From Oscillospiraceae bacterium (GTDB lineage Bacteria; Bacillota; Clostridia; Oscillospirales; Oscillospiraceae), in NCBI GenBank assembly GCA_902798545.1, contig CADBWQ010000016.1, positions 1-64,000 on the forward strand: 64,000 nucleotides of DNA, given 5' to 3'. Made by a program: the position numbers and the translations under genes. Within the stretch, counting starts at the first letter, position 1. Each line of letters begins with the position of its first letter. The notes below the pieces were generated by a model. The model saw nothing but the letters and a program-made list of their open reading frames with translations. It was not told the DNA's origin and did no database searches. This document shows, in pieces, positions 1 to 8,974 of the stretch.

Positions 1-1
1 G

Positions 2-1255
2 CGGCAAATCGGCAAGACCTTTATCATCCGCCACGTCGGGCAGCAGCTTTTTGAAAACTATATCGAGCTGAACTTTGCGGAGGATCAGAACGGCCCCCGT
101 GTGTTCGAGTCCGTCCGCACGGTCAAGGACTTTTATTTCCAGGTCAGCACGATCGCTGGCGAAAAAATGGGCGAGAAGAAAAACACGCTGATCTTCCTCG
201 ACGAGATCCAGGCCTACCCCCACCTGCTGACCATGCTCAAGTTTCTGAAGCAGGACGACAAGTTCACTTACATCGCCAGCGGTTCTTTGCTCGGCGTGAC
301 CTTGAAGAAAACGAGCTCGATCCCAATCGGCAGCATCGAGGTCAAGCGCATGTTCCCGTTGGACTTTGAAGAGTTTCTTCTCGCCAACGGCTTCAACCGT
401 TTTGCGATCGACACGATGCGCGAGAAGTTCCTGACCGGTGAGAGTCTGGACGTCGCCGCGCATGAGAAGGTCATGGATCTTTTCAAGAAATATCTCTTGA
501 TCGGCGGGCTGCCCGATGCCGTGAACTCTTTTATTGCCGATACCAACATCGTAAAGGTACGAACGATCCATCGTGATATCCGCGCGTTCTATGCCGATGA
601 TGCGTCGAAGTACGAAGCGGACAACAACCGGAAACTGAAGATCCGCAGGATCTATGACATGATCCCCTCCAATCTGGAGAGCAAGAAAAAGCGCGTGGTC
701 TTTCAGAATATCGAGGACAAGCGCGGCAAGCGTTTCTCCGATTATCAGGACGAGTTTGAATATCTGATCTCCGCAGGCATCGTCCTGGACGTCAACGCGA
801 TCTCCACGCCGGTGTTCCCGCTTACGCAGGCGGTCGGCAAAAACCTGCTCAAGCTCTATCTGAACGATGTGGGGCTTTTGACCGACGTTCTGTACGGCAG
901 CAATATCCGCGCGATCCTGGACGATGAGACGGGAATCAATCTCGGCTCTGTGTATGAAAGCGTGGTGGCCCAGGAGCTGGCCGCTCACGGCTGCAAGCTG
1001 TTTTATTATGATAACCGCAACAAAGGCGAGGTCGATTATCTGATCGACGATTACGACAGCCTGTCCACCGTGCCGATCGAGGTCAAATCCGGCAAGGATT
1101 ACACCATCCACAGCGCGCTGAGCGCATTTGTGAAGAACGAAGATTATCATGTAAAGAAGGCCTATGTCCTGTCCAATACCCGCGAGATCACAACAAACGG
1201 CAAGATCACGTATATCCCGATCTATGATGTGATGTTTTTGGGTATAAATTCTTAA
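2..1255 (+). CDS. DUF4143-type AAA ATPase, 5' partial
   Basis: Open from the left window edge in frame 2, so the true start lies outside. The first codons read RQIGKT, the end of a Walker A P-loop, and a Walker B-like stretch (IFLDEIQ) follows about 60 residues later. The C-terminal part contains the DUF4143 signature with a PD-(D/E)xK-like core (GEVDYLID, then PIEVKSG near the end). Proteins of this family are predicted ATPases fused to a nuclease-like domain; their cellular role is poorly known and they often sit in variable, defence-rich regions. It ends 34 bp before hsdM on the same strand. The GTG at 101 is only an internal codon, not the start. Family call is firm, function is not. Confidence 0.85.
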   Translation, partial: RQIGKTFIIRHVGQQLFENYIELNFAEDQNGPRVFESVRTVKDFYFQVSTIAGEKMGEKKNTLIFLDEIQAYPHLLTMLKFLKQDDKFTYIASGSLLGVTLKKTSSIPIGSIEVKRMFPLDFEEFLLANGFNRFAIDTMREKFLTGESLDVAAHEKVMDLFKKYLLIGGLPDAVNSFIADTNIVKVRTIHRDIRAFYADDASKYEADNNRKLKIRRIYDMIPSNLESKKKRVVFQNIEDKRGKRFSDYQDEFEYLISAGIVLDVNAISTPVFPLTQAVGKNLLKLYLNDVGLLTDVLYGSNIRAILDDETGINLGSVYESVVAQELAAHGCKLFYYDNRNKGEVDYLIDDYDSLSTVPIEVKSGKDYTIHSALSAFVKNEDYHVKKAYVLSNTREITTNGKITYIPIYDVMFLGINS

Positions 1256-1289
1256 TAGCCAGATCTGAAAAGAAATAGAGGTACACACC

Positions 1290-3050
1290 ATGCCAAATGA
1301 TAAATTTGCCGCAGTCGGAACGAATATAGCAGAAAAGGCCACCATGATTTGGAACGTGGCTGATATGCTGCGTGGCCCGTTCAAGCCCCATGAGTACGGC
1401 CTTGTCATCCTGCCGATGACCGTTGTAAAGCGTTTTCACGATTGCTTGCTTCCCACATGGCAGGCCGTTCAAAATACCTATGACAAGGTGAAGCACCTTG
1501 CCGTCATCGAAGGATTCCTGACGAAAGCCTCTGGCTACCAGTTCTACAATACCAGCAAGTTCACCTTTGATAAGCTGCTGGCCGACCCTGAGAACATAGA
1601 GGCAAACTTCCGTGACTATCTGGCTGGCTTCTCCCCGAACGTACAGGATGTTCTTTCCAAGTTTGACTTTGATAACGTCATCAAGCGTATGGTTGAGAGC
1701 AATACCCTGTATCTGACCATCAAAGAGTTCAACAGCCCGAAAGGCTACCTCGGTCCTGACAAGATAAGCGCCGTGGATTGCGGCTATATCTTTGAGGACT
1801 TGGTACGCCGTTTCTCAGAGTCATTTGGTGAGGAAGCTGGAGCACACTTTACCAGCCGCGACATTATCTATCTGATGACCGACCTGCTGCTTTCCGATGC
1901 AGACCTAACCCATGCTGGCAACGTCACCGTCTATGATATGGCAATGGGAACGAGCCAGATGCTTTCCTGCATGGAAGAGCGTATCCATGACCTGAATAGT
2001 GATATCGAAGTCACCTGTTTCGGTCAGGAGTTTAATCCGTCCACCTTTGCCATTGCCAAGGCTGATATGATGATTCGCGGTGGTGACCCGAACAATATGC
2101 GGTTCGGTGATACGCTGTCTGATGACCAGTTCAAGGGCTATACTTTTCAATACTGCATCTCCAATCCCCCGTTCGGCATTGATTGGAAGCGGGAGCAAAA
2201 AGCTGTAGAGAAAGAAAATGCGCAGGGAGAACTTGGACGTTTTGCCCCTGGATTGCCGAGAATTTCTGACGGTCAGCAGCTTTTCGTGCTGAATGGGCTT
2301 TCCAAGCTGGCACCAAATGGCAAAATGGCTATCATTCAGAATGGTTCGCCGCTTTTTGCGGGAGATGCAGAAAGTGGCCCCAGCGAGATACGTCGTTATA
2401 TTCTGGAAAATGACTGGCTGGATGCCATCATTCAACTCAGCAACGATGCCTTTATGAATACGGGCATTGCGACCTATATCTGGGTATGTTCAAAGGACAA
2501 GCCCTCATATCGTGCAGGAAAAGTCCAGCTTATAAATGCAAGCCACTGTGCTGAAACAAGGCGTAAGCCAATTGGTAATAAGCGTAACGATATCACTGAC
2601 CTTGCCAGAAATCTTATTGTTCAGGCATATGGCGAATTCCAAGATGATGCTATTTACGGAGACAAAGACGGTATCTACTGCCAGAGCAGGATTTTCAATA
2701 CGGAGGAATTCGGCTATTACAAAATCGTGGTCGAACGTCCGATACTGGATGAACAGGGTAAACCTGTTCTGAAAAAAGGCAAGCCTGTTGCAAATGCCAG
2801 TCTACGCGACACTGAAAATGTTCCGATGACAGAAGACATAGAAGAATACTTCCAGCGTGAAGTGTTGCCCTATGTTCCTGATGCTTGGATTGATACTAAG
2901 AAAACCAAGGTGGGTTATGAGATTCCGATGACGCGGTATTTCTATGAGTATGAAATTCCTGAACCTGTTGAGGATATCATTTCAAGAATTACAGGTTTAG
3001 AAGCAAATATTTCTGCAGGCCTGCAGGCGTTATTCCATAAGGAGGCGTGA
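1290..3050 (+). CDS. hsdM: Type I restriction-modification DNA methyltransferase subunit HsdM
   Basis: 586 residues, normal for HsdM. It would transfer a methyl group from S-adenosylmethionine to adenine within the site chosen by HsdS. The N-terminal helical HsdM domain covers roughly residues 10-150. The catalytic amino-methyltransferase motif IV, NPPF, is at residues 292-295. The SAM-binding motif I region (residues 216-224, DMAMGTSQM) is unusual: the usual proline after the aspartate and the last glycine are replaced. It is the first gene of hsdM-hsdS-zinc/HEPN-hsdR, and its TGA lies three bases before the hsdS ATG. Third-position bases are more A/T-rich than in housekeeping genes further on, which suggests acquisition. 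Confidence 0.95.
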   Translation: MPNDKFAAVGTNIAEKATMIWNVADMLRGPFKPHEYGLVILPMTVVKRFHDCLLPTWQAVQNTYDKVKHLAVIEGFLTKASGYQFYNTSKFTFDKLLADPENIEANFRDYLAGFSPNVQDVLSKFDFDNVIKRMVESNTLYLTIKEFNSPKGYLGPDKISAVDCGYIFEDLVRRFSESFGEEAGAHFTSRDIIYLMTDLLLSDADLTHAGNVTVYDMAMGTSQMLSCMEERIHDLNSDIEVTCFGQEFNPSTFAIAKADMMIRGGDPNNMRFGDTLSDDQFKGYTFQYCISNPPFGIDWKREQKAVEKENAQGELGRFAPGLPRISDGQQLFVLNGLSKLAPNGKMAIIQNGSPLFAGDAESGPSEIRRYILENDWLDAIIQLSNDAFMNTGIATYIWVCSKDKPSYRAGKVQLINASHCAETRRKPIGNKRNDITDLARNLIVQAYGEFQDDAIYGDKDGIYCQSRIFNTEEFGYYKIVVERPILDEQGKPVLKKGKPVANASLRDTENVPMTEDIEEYFQREVLPYVPDAWIDTKKTKVGYEIPMTRYFYEYEIPEPVEDIISRITGLEANISAGLQALFHKEA

Positions 3051-3052
3051 GC

Positions 3053-4336
3053 ATGGCGAGAGAAATGAAAGAAAGCGGGATTGAATGGATTGGGGATATT
3101 CCTGCTTCATGGAAGACCAATACCGTATTCCAGCTCTTTACTCAGGTTAAAAACAAGAATTCAGATTTGCAGGAACAAAACTTACTATCACTCAGCTATG
3201 GCAAAATCAAGCGCAGAAGCATTGATACGACGGATGGTCTACTACCTGAAAGCTTTGATGGTTACAACATAATCGAAAAAAACGATATCGTCCTTCGTTT
3301 GACTGACCTGCAGAATGACCATAAAAGCTTACGCGTAGGGCTTGCTACAGAAAGAGGTATTGTAACCTCTGCTTATCTTACAATTAGAAATCGAAGTGAA
3401 TCATTAGCGAAATACCTATACTATTACTTGCATTCTTTTGATATTTCTAAAGGGTTTTACGGTATGGGGGCTGGTGTTCGGCAAGGTCTGAATTGGGATG
3501 AAATGAAATGGCTCAGAATTCTCACTCCGCCCGTGCTTGAGCAACAACGCATCGTGTCTTTTTTGGACATTGAATGTGAACATATTGATGCTGTAATAGA
3601 ACAGACCATCGCATCTGTTGAGGAGTATAAAAAACTGAAACAAACGATTATTTCGCAAGCGGTTACTAAGGGTATCCGTCCTGACCGTCGGATGAAAGAC
3701 AGCGGGATTGAATGGATTGGGGATATTCCATTTGAATGGGATGTGCTGTCCTTCACAAAAAGCATACAAAGTATCGTTGATTATCGAGGGAAAACTCCAG
3801 AGAAGCAAGATGAAGGAACGCTTTTGGTTACAGCCAGAAATATCAAAGAAGGTAAAATAGATTACGAGTGTTCCAGAGAATATGTTCGCACAGAGGATTA
3901 TGATGAAATCATGCATCGTGGGAAAGTTGAGATTGGAGATGTCCTTTTTACAACTGAAGCGCCTTTAGGAGCTGTAGCTAATGCTGACCGAACAGACTTT
4001 GCTTTGGCTCAAAGAATTGTAAAATTCCAAGGAATGCCTGACGTGCTGAATAACTATTATTTGAAATACTGGATAATGTCTAATGGCTTTCAGCAGAATT
4101 TGGCAACCTTTTCTACAGGTTCAACAGCAAAAGGTATCAAGGCATCAAAATTCTGTATGCTCAAACAAGTGCTTCCTCCAATTCACGAGCAGAAAGAGAT
4201 TGTTGACTACCTTAATGAAAAAACCAGTATTCTTGATGAACTGATAGGCAAGAAGGAAATACTTTTGGCAGAACTTGACTCATATAAAAAATCGCTCATT
4301 TTTGAATATGTCACTGGTAAAAAAGAGGTTGTGTGA
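3053..4336 (+). CDS. hsdS: Type I restriction-modification specificity subunit HsdS
   Basis: Two-domain specificity subunit of 427 residues that determines the DNA target of the HsdM and HsdR subunits. Each half begins with the same SGIEWIGDIP segment (first about residue 9, second about residue 218), followed by a target-recognition domain and a coiled-coil spacer ending in LPPxxEQ-like or LEQQRIVSFLD motifs. I chose ATG 3053 because an AAGGAGG box ends 7 bases upstream; the GTG at 3047 would sit almost on top of that box. The gene is clearly AT-rich compared with the window, and it abuts the next start codon directly. A 38-bp repeat shared by the two halves could permit domain exchange. Confidence 0.95.
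   Translation: MAREMKESGIEWIGDIPASWKTNTVFQLFTQVKNKNSDLQEQNLLSLSYGKIKRRSIDTTDGLLPESFDGYNIIEKNDIVLRLTDLQNDHKSLRVGLATERGIVTSAYLTIRNRSESLAKYLYYYLHSFDISKGFYGMGAGVRQGLNWDEMKWLRILTPPVLEQQRIVSFLDIECEHIDAVIEQTIASVEEYKKLKQTIISQAVTKGIRPDRRMKDSGIEWIGDIPFEWDVLSFTKSIQSIVDYRGKTPEKQDEGTLLVTARNIKEGKIDYECSREYVRTEDYDEIMHRGKVEIGDVLFTTEAPLGAVANADRTDFALAQRIVKFQGMPDVLNNYYLKYWIMSNGFQQNLATFSTGSTAKGIKASKFCMLKQVLPPIHEQKEIVDYLNEKTSILDELIGKKEILLAELDSYKKSLIFEYVTGKKEVV
3065..3102 (+). repeat. Direct repeat, first copy, hsdS half 1
   Basis: 38 bp matching 3692-3729 with a single mismatch; the last 29 bp are identical. It encodes MKESGIEWIGDIP at the start of the first recognition half. Confidence 0.9.
3692..3729 (+). repeat. 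Direct repeat, second copy, hsdS half 2
   Basis: Second copy of the 38-bp repeat, encoding MKDSGIEWIGDIP at the start of the second recognition half. Recombination between the copies would delete or swap one target-recognition domain. Confidence 0.9.
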
Positions 4337-5320
4337 ATGGAATCTTTGCCCATAACCATCCGCTCTGATGAAAAAGGCTATTTTGATAGAGAGTGCCCCA
4401 ACGGAGACTGTTTATACACCTTCAAAGTACTGATGAAAGATTGGGAAGAAAAGGTATCAGACGATGAAGTGCATTGCCCACTCTGCGGCCATGTCGATAC
4501 AGCAGACAAATGGTGGACACAACAGCAGCTGGAGCAATTAAATCCTATCATTACTGGATTTGCGGAGAACTATATTCAAGAATCATTAGATAAAGTGTTC
4601 GGTGACTTTGCTCAGTCAACGCGACACAACAAATTCATCCGCGTTACTTATAAACCAGGCAGACGAGTATCTTTTTCCAACAACCCCATCGGCCAGCGGG
4701 AAGAATGGGAAACTGAGATTTGTTGTGAAAAATGTGGTACTCATTATAGCGTTATCGGTTCAGCTTATTTTTGCCCATGCTGTGGATTTAACTCTGCAGT
4801 CAATTCCTTTAACGATTCGCTGGATAGCATTGAAAAGATGCTTGAATCCCTGCGTGAAATGAAAGCAATGCTGACCGACAAGTATAATGCTGATTCAGCA
4901 GAAACGATGTGTCGGAGTATGCTTGAAAGCAGTCTTGGTGATATGGTTTCTGCCTTTCAGAAGTTTGCAAGCTGTAAGTATGATGAACTGAGCGGAAAAA
5001 CGTCCCGTGTCAACGACTTCCAGATTGTCGATAAGGGCAGCAAGTTATTTGAAAAAGAAACTGGAAAGAAATACAGTGATTGGCTGTCGGCTGGAGAATT
5101 GGCTTTTATGGAGCTGATGTTTCAAAGACGGCACATATTAGAACACAATAATGGAATGGTAGACCAACAATACTTGAACAAGTCAGGTGATACCAGCTAT
5201 TCTCTCGGACAGAGAATTATAGTCAAAGAGGCAGATGCACATTCTCTATTGGCTATTCTGAGAAAGCTCGGAAGCTCAATAATGAAATTGCAGGTAGGTG
5301 GTGATTCAGATGGCAATTGA
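4337..5320 (+). CDS. Zinc-ribbon protein with C-terminal HEPN-like domain, inside the hsd operon
   Basis: 327 residues; no named family recognised. The N-terminal half carries two cysteine sets typical of zinc ribbons: C20/C25 with C47/C50, and C130/C133 with C146/C149. The middle (about 155-220) is helical and charged. The C-terminal 100 residues resemble HEPN-type domains, with an Arg-x4-His motif at R265-H270 (RHILEH) followed by a conserved-looking NNGxVD stretch; in active HEPN RNases these two residues are catalytic. The start codon directly follows the hsdS stop and the end overlaps the start of hsdR, so it is a true operon member. I infer an accessory role in the restriction system, possibly RNA cleavage or regulation; this is unproven. 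Confidence 0.75.
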   Translation: MESLPITIRSDEKGYFDRECPNGDCLYTFKVLMKDWEEKVSDDEVHCPLCGHVDTADKWWTQQQLEQLNPIITGFAENYIQESLDKVFGDFAQSTRHNKFIRVTYKPGRRVSFSNNPIGQREEWETEICCEKCGTHYSVIGSAYFCPCCGFNSAVNSFNDSLDSIEKMLESLREMKAMLTDKYNADSAETMCRSMLESSLGDMVSAFQKFASCKYDELSGKTSRVNDFQIVDKGSKLFEKETGKKYSDWLSAGELAFMELMFQRRHILEHNNGMVDQQYLNKSGDTSYSLGQRIIVKEADAHSLLAILRKLGSSIMKLQVGGDSDGN

Positions 5321-8300
5321 TAGAACTAACGAAAAACGCTTTGAATCCGATATCGAAGCGGCGTTCCTTTCTCCCGCTGGCGGCTACGTCAAGGGCACAG
5401 ATACCTATGACCCAAATCTGGGACTGTATGTAGATACGCTGGTTACCTTCATTCAGAAAACCCAGCCCAAGGAGTGGGCGCGGTTTGAGAATGCAAACAA
5501 AGTTGATACGGTGCGGAAATTCTGCGTGGCGTTCAACAATGCCTGCGACATTAGCGGCCTTGTCTCGGTGCTGCGGCATGGCTTCAAGCATCGTGGCATC
5601 ACCTTCCGCGTCTGCTATTTCAAGCCTGAATCTTCTCTGAACCAGACGGCTGCGGCGCAGTATGCCCGAAATCACGTTGCCTGTTATCGCCAGTGGTATT
5701 ACAGTGCTGACACGAAGAAAAGCGTGGACATGGTGCTTGTCCTGAATGGCATCCCCGTCTTTGCCTTTGAGCTGAAAAATCAGTACACAGGTCAGACCGT
5801 AGACAATGCCAAAACACAGTGGATGTATGACCGTGACCCGCGCGAAGTCTGCTTCCAGTTCAACAAGCGGATTCTGGGTTACTTTGCCGTTGACCATACG
5901 GAAGTCTGGATGACCACGCAGCTTGCAGGTAAAGATACCTACTTCCTTCCTTTCAACCAAGGCAGCAACGGCGCAGGCCGTGACGGCGGCAAGGGCAATC
6001 CTCCGAATCCGAACGGTTATCCTACTGCCTATCTCTGGGAAGAGGTATTCCAGAAGGACAGCATGATGGATATTCTGCAGAAGTTCATCCATCTGCAGTT
6101 CACAGAGGAAAAGAAGCTGCAGCCTGACGGCACAGAAAAGGTTATCAGGAAGAAACGTCTGATATTCCCGCGTTACCACCAGCTTGACGTTGTTCGGAAG
6201 CTGATAGCTCACGTTTCCGAGAACGGCGCAGGTCATAACTACCTGATCCAGCACTCGGCTGGCTCTGGCAAATCCAATTCCATAGCATGGACGGCCTACC
6301 GTCTGGCCTCCCTGCATGACAAGGATAATAACGCCATCTTCTCCAGTGTCGTTGTCGTGACCGACAGAACGGTACTGGATGCACAGCTGCAGGAGACCAT
6401 TTCTGGCTTTGACCATACGCTGGGTGCGGTGGAGACCATCGGCGAAGACAAGAACAGCCGCGACCTGCGGGATGCTATCAACGCAGGCGTTCGCATCATC
6501 GTGACCACTCTGCAGAAATTTCCTGTTATCTATCAGGAAGTGGACAGCGCCAAAGGCAGGAACTATGCCGTTATCGTGGATGAAGCGCATTCCTCCCAGA
6601 CTGGCTCTTCCGCTTTGAAGCTGAAAGCAGCTCTGGCTGATACAGAAGATGCTCTGCGGGAGTATGCCGAAATCGAGGGTAAAGCTGAGGAAGATATCGA
6701 CCCGACTGACAAGCTTGTTCAGGAGATGATTACCCACGGCAGGCACAAGAATCTTTCCTTCTTTGCCTTTACCGCTACTCCGAAGGGAACAACGCTGGAG
6801 ATGTTCGGCACCGAGTATGAGGACGGCAGCTTCCATCCGTTCCATATCTATTCCATGCGGCAAGCCATCGAAGAAGGATTTATTCTGGATGTTCTCCAGA
6901 ATTACATGACCTACGACACCTGCTTCAAGATTGCCAAGACCATTGAGGACAATCCCGATGTGCCTGGCTCCCGTGCTGCCAAGGTCATCCGCAAGTTTGA
7001 AGAGCTGCACCCGTACAATATCAGCCAGAAAGCGCAGATTATCGTGGAAACCTATCTGGGAACGACACGGCATAAAATCGGTGGGCGCGGCAAGATGATG
7101 GTCATTACTTCTTCCCGTCTGGCAGCCGTTCGCTATTACCATGAGTGCAAGCGGTATATCGAGGAAAAAGGCTATAACGATATCGGCGTTCTGGTGGCCT
7201 TCTCTGGCTCAGTCAATGACGGCGGCGAGGAATACACCGAACCGAAGCTGAACGTCCGCAAAGACGGCAGCCATATCGGGGAATCCCAGACCAAGGCTGA
7301 ATTCCATGAGAACTTCAATGTCCTTATCGTGGCTGAGAAGTACCAGACTGGCTTTGATGAACCGCTGCTGCACACAATGATTGTTGATAAGAAGCTCCGT
7401 GGTGTTAAGGCAGTTCAGACGCTTTCCCGCCTGAACCGTACCTGCCAAGGCAAGACAGACACCTTTGTTCTGGACTTTATCAACAAGCAGGAGGATATTC
7501 AGGATGCGTTCCAGCCGTTCTATCAGGAAACCATGCTGGAGCGTGAAGTCAATACCGACCTGCTCTATCAGGTGCAGAAGGAGCTGCGGGGCTATTCTAT
7601 CTATTCCGATGCCGATATTGAAGCGTTTGCTGGGGAGTATTTCAGCTACGGCAGGCAGGATTCACGGTCAATGGGACGTATGACCAGCATCTTGAAGCCT
7701 GTTGCTGACCGATATAACAAGCTGACCCCTGATGAGCGTTATCAATTCCGCCGCCTGTGCCGCAACATGATTAAGTGGTACGGCTATATCTCTCAGGTGG
7801 TGCGGATGTTCGATACAGACTTGCACAAGGAATATGTGTTCCTGAGCTACCTGCTGGGGCTTATCCCGCCTGAGACAACGACCATGATTGACCTTGAAGG
7901 AAAGCTGCAGCTTGAATACTATAAGCTGCAAAAGACCTTTGAAGGGGCAATCATGCTGAAAGAAGAAACTGGCGTCTATACGCCTGCCAGTGCCAAGGGC
8001 GCGGTGAAACCCGAAGAGAAGCAGCCGCTGGATGAAATCATCGAGAAGATTAACGAGCAGTACAAAGGCCAGTTCACCGATGCCGATAAGGTGCTGCTGA
8101 CAGCACTGAGGGCAAAGCTCATGAGCGATACCAAGCTGCAGACCATGGCGAAGACCAGCGACCCGCAGATTTTCGCGGAGAGCATCTTCCCGAAAGCGTT
8201 TGGAACGGCAGCACAGGACAGCTACATGGAATCGCAAGATACATATACAACGCTGTTTGAAGACCAAGCCAAGTACAATGCCATCATGCACGCCCTCGGC

Positions 8301-8342
8301 AGCATCGTGTACAGAGAGATGCGCGCGGCTCCAAGAGTTTAA
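5310..8342 (+). CDS. hsdR: Type I restriction endonuclease subunit HsdR
   Basis: About 1010 residues. An N-terminal PD-(D/E)xK nuclease core is visible (Asp about 140, then FELK with E154 and K156, followed by NQYTGQ). The superfamily-2 helicase/translocase motor follows: motif [11 protein letters not shown], motif II VDEAH, motif III FTATPKG, and motif [12 protein letters not shown]-terminal helical region that would contact HsdM completes it. It translocates DNA and cuts away from unmethylated sites. ATG 5310 is preferred over GTG 5298 because a GGTGG box lies about 8 bases upstream; either choice overlaps the end of the zinc/HEPN-like gene, implying translational coupling. Confidence 0.95.
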   Translation: MAIDRTNEKRFESDIEAAFLSPAGGYVKGTDTYDPNLGLYVDTLVTFIQKTQPKEWARFENANKVDTVRKFCVAFNNACDISGLVSVLRHGFKHRGITFRVCYFKPESSLNQTAAAQYARNHVACYRQWYYSADTKKSVDMVLVLNGIPVFAFELKNQYTGQTVDNAKTQWMYDRDPREVCFQFNKRILGYFAVDHTEVWMTTQLAGKDTYFLPFNQGSNGAGRDGGKGNPPNPNGYPTAYLWEEVFQKDSMMDILQKFIHLQFTEEKKLQPDGTEKVIRKKRLIFPRYHQLDVVRKLIAHVSENGAGHNYLIQHSAGSGKSNSIAWTAYRLASLHDKDNNAIFSSVVVVTDRTVLDAQLQETISGFDHTLGAVETIGEDKNSRDLRDAINAGVRIIVTTLQKFPVIYQEVDSAKGRNYAVIVDEAHSSQTGSSALKLKAALADTEDALREYAEIEGKAEEDIDPTDKLVQEMITHGRHKNLSFFAFTATPKGTTLEMFGTEYEDGSFHPFHIYSMRQAIEEGFILDVLQNYMTYDTCFKIAKTIEDNPDVPGSRAAKVIRKFEELHPYNISQKAQIIVETYLGTTRHKIGGRGKMMVITSSRLAAVRYYHECKRYIEEKGYNDIGVLVAFSGSVNDGGEEYTEPKLNVRKDGSHIGESQTKAEFHENFNVLIVAEKYQTGFDEPLLHTMIVDKKLRGVKAVQTLSRLNRTCQGKTDTFVLDFINKQEDIQDAFQPFYQETMLEREVNTDLLYQVQKELRGYSIYSDADIEAFAGEYFSYGRQDSRSMGRMTSILKPVADRYNKLTPDERYQFRRLCRNMIKWYGYISQVVRMFDTDLHKEYVFLSYLLGLIPPETTTMIDLEGKLQLEYYKLQKTFEGAIMLKEETGVYTPASAKGAVKPEEKQPLDEIIEKINEQYKGQFTDADKVLLTALRAKLMSDTKLQTMAKTSDPQIFAESIFPKAFGTAAQDSYMESQDTYTTLFEDQAKYNAIMHALGSIVYREMRAAPRV

Positions 8343-8388
8343 TTTATACGAAATCAGCTATGCATTCGGAACAGGAGGAGTTGCTGAT

Positions 8389-8781
8389 ATGAGCATTGCT
8401 GTGAATCATGCCGTCCTGGCCAAGGGCTGGGGGCGCTTTACGGTCATGCATAAGGATCGCAAGGTCGCAGCCATCCGCGAGGACGGCACCTGCACGATCT
8501 ATGCCCCGTCCTTTATGCCCTACAATCTCTATCTGGAGACGGCGAATGATCTGGACACGCGGCTCAACAACCTGAACAATTTTGCCAAGGAGATCCTGAA
8601 CAGTATCGGGGCAAGGCAGACTGCGACTGACCTCGACCGCGCCGCCATCGCCATTTCTTATCATGGGCTGAATCAGATAGCAGAGATCAATCCGGAGTGG
8701 TTTGAAGATCAGGCCACACGGGATATGTTCTTCCGGCGCCTAGAGGCAGTAAAGAATGCCGATTCGGCAGGGGCCCTATAA
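8389..8781 (+). CDS. Short protein resembling an internally deleted HipA-like protein (tentative)
   Basis: ATG 8389 has an AGGAGG box about 9 bases upstream, giving 130 residues. The N-terminus (FTVMHKDRKVAAIRED and onward) and a middle segment (KEILNSIGARQ, then DRAAIAISYH) recall Clostridia HipA-like kinase/toxin-family proteins as I remember them, whereas the C-terminal 30 residues look like the end of such a protein. The kinase-type centre is absent, so I read this as a remnant after internal deletions. It may still be translated. It follows hsdR by 46 bp and ends just before a strong terminator. The family assignment is from memory and uncertain. Confidence 0.4.
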   Translation: MSIAVNHAVLAKGWGRFTVMHKDRKVAAIREDGTCTIYAPSFMPYNLYLETANDLDTRLNNLNNFAKEILNSIGARQTATDLDRAAIAISYHGLNQIAEINPEWFEDQATRDMFFRRLEAVKNADSAGAL

Positions 8782-8786
8782 AGACA

Positions 8787-8829
8787 GGCACCTGGGAAAC
8801 CGCTGCTCGCGGCTCCCAGGTGCCTTTTG
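8787..8829 (+). terminator. Rho-independent terminator closing the hsd region
   Basis: Perfect 11-bp inverted repeat (GGCACCTGGGA at 8787-8797, its complement at 8814-8824) followed by TTTT. Confidence 0.85.
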
Positions 8830-8840
8830 CATGGTATGAA

Positions 8841-8955
8841 TTAGATTTCCTTTATCGGCCCGTCCGTGAGAATGTCCATCATGATTTTCGCACCGAGCTT
8901 GAATGCGAAGCAATAGGTCTCGCAATCCGTGAGAACGGTGACTGCTCCAAACAAA
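8841..8955 (-). pseudogene. C-terminal remnant of a small conserved protein
   Basis: On the minus strand about 37 codons read as sensible protein ending in FKLGAKIMMDILTDGPIKEI then TAA at 8843-8841, but no start codon or upstream part remains. The FKLGAxxMxxxL pattern resembles the C-terminus of small DUF6809-like proteins common in Clostridia and their mobile elements (recalled, not searched). It lies between the hsd terminator and the solute-binding protein gene, at the edge of the presumed acquired island. Confidence 0.4.
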
Positions 8956-8974
8956 GTTAAGCTTTACAGAGCGG

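Noticed and set aside
5253-7142. 629-codon minus-strand open frame across hsdR
   Set aside because: It is the antisense of hsdR; hsdR has all helicase motifs, while the antisense product has no recognisable domain or ribosome-binding site.
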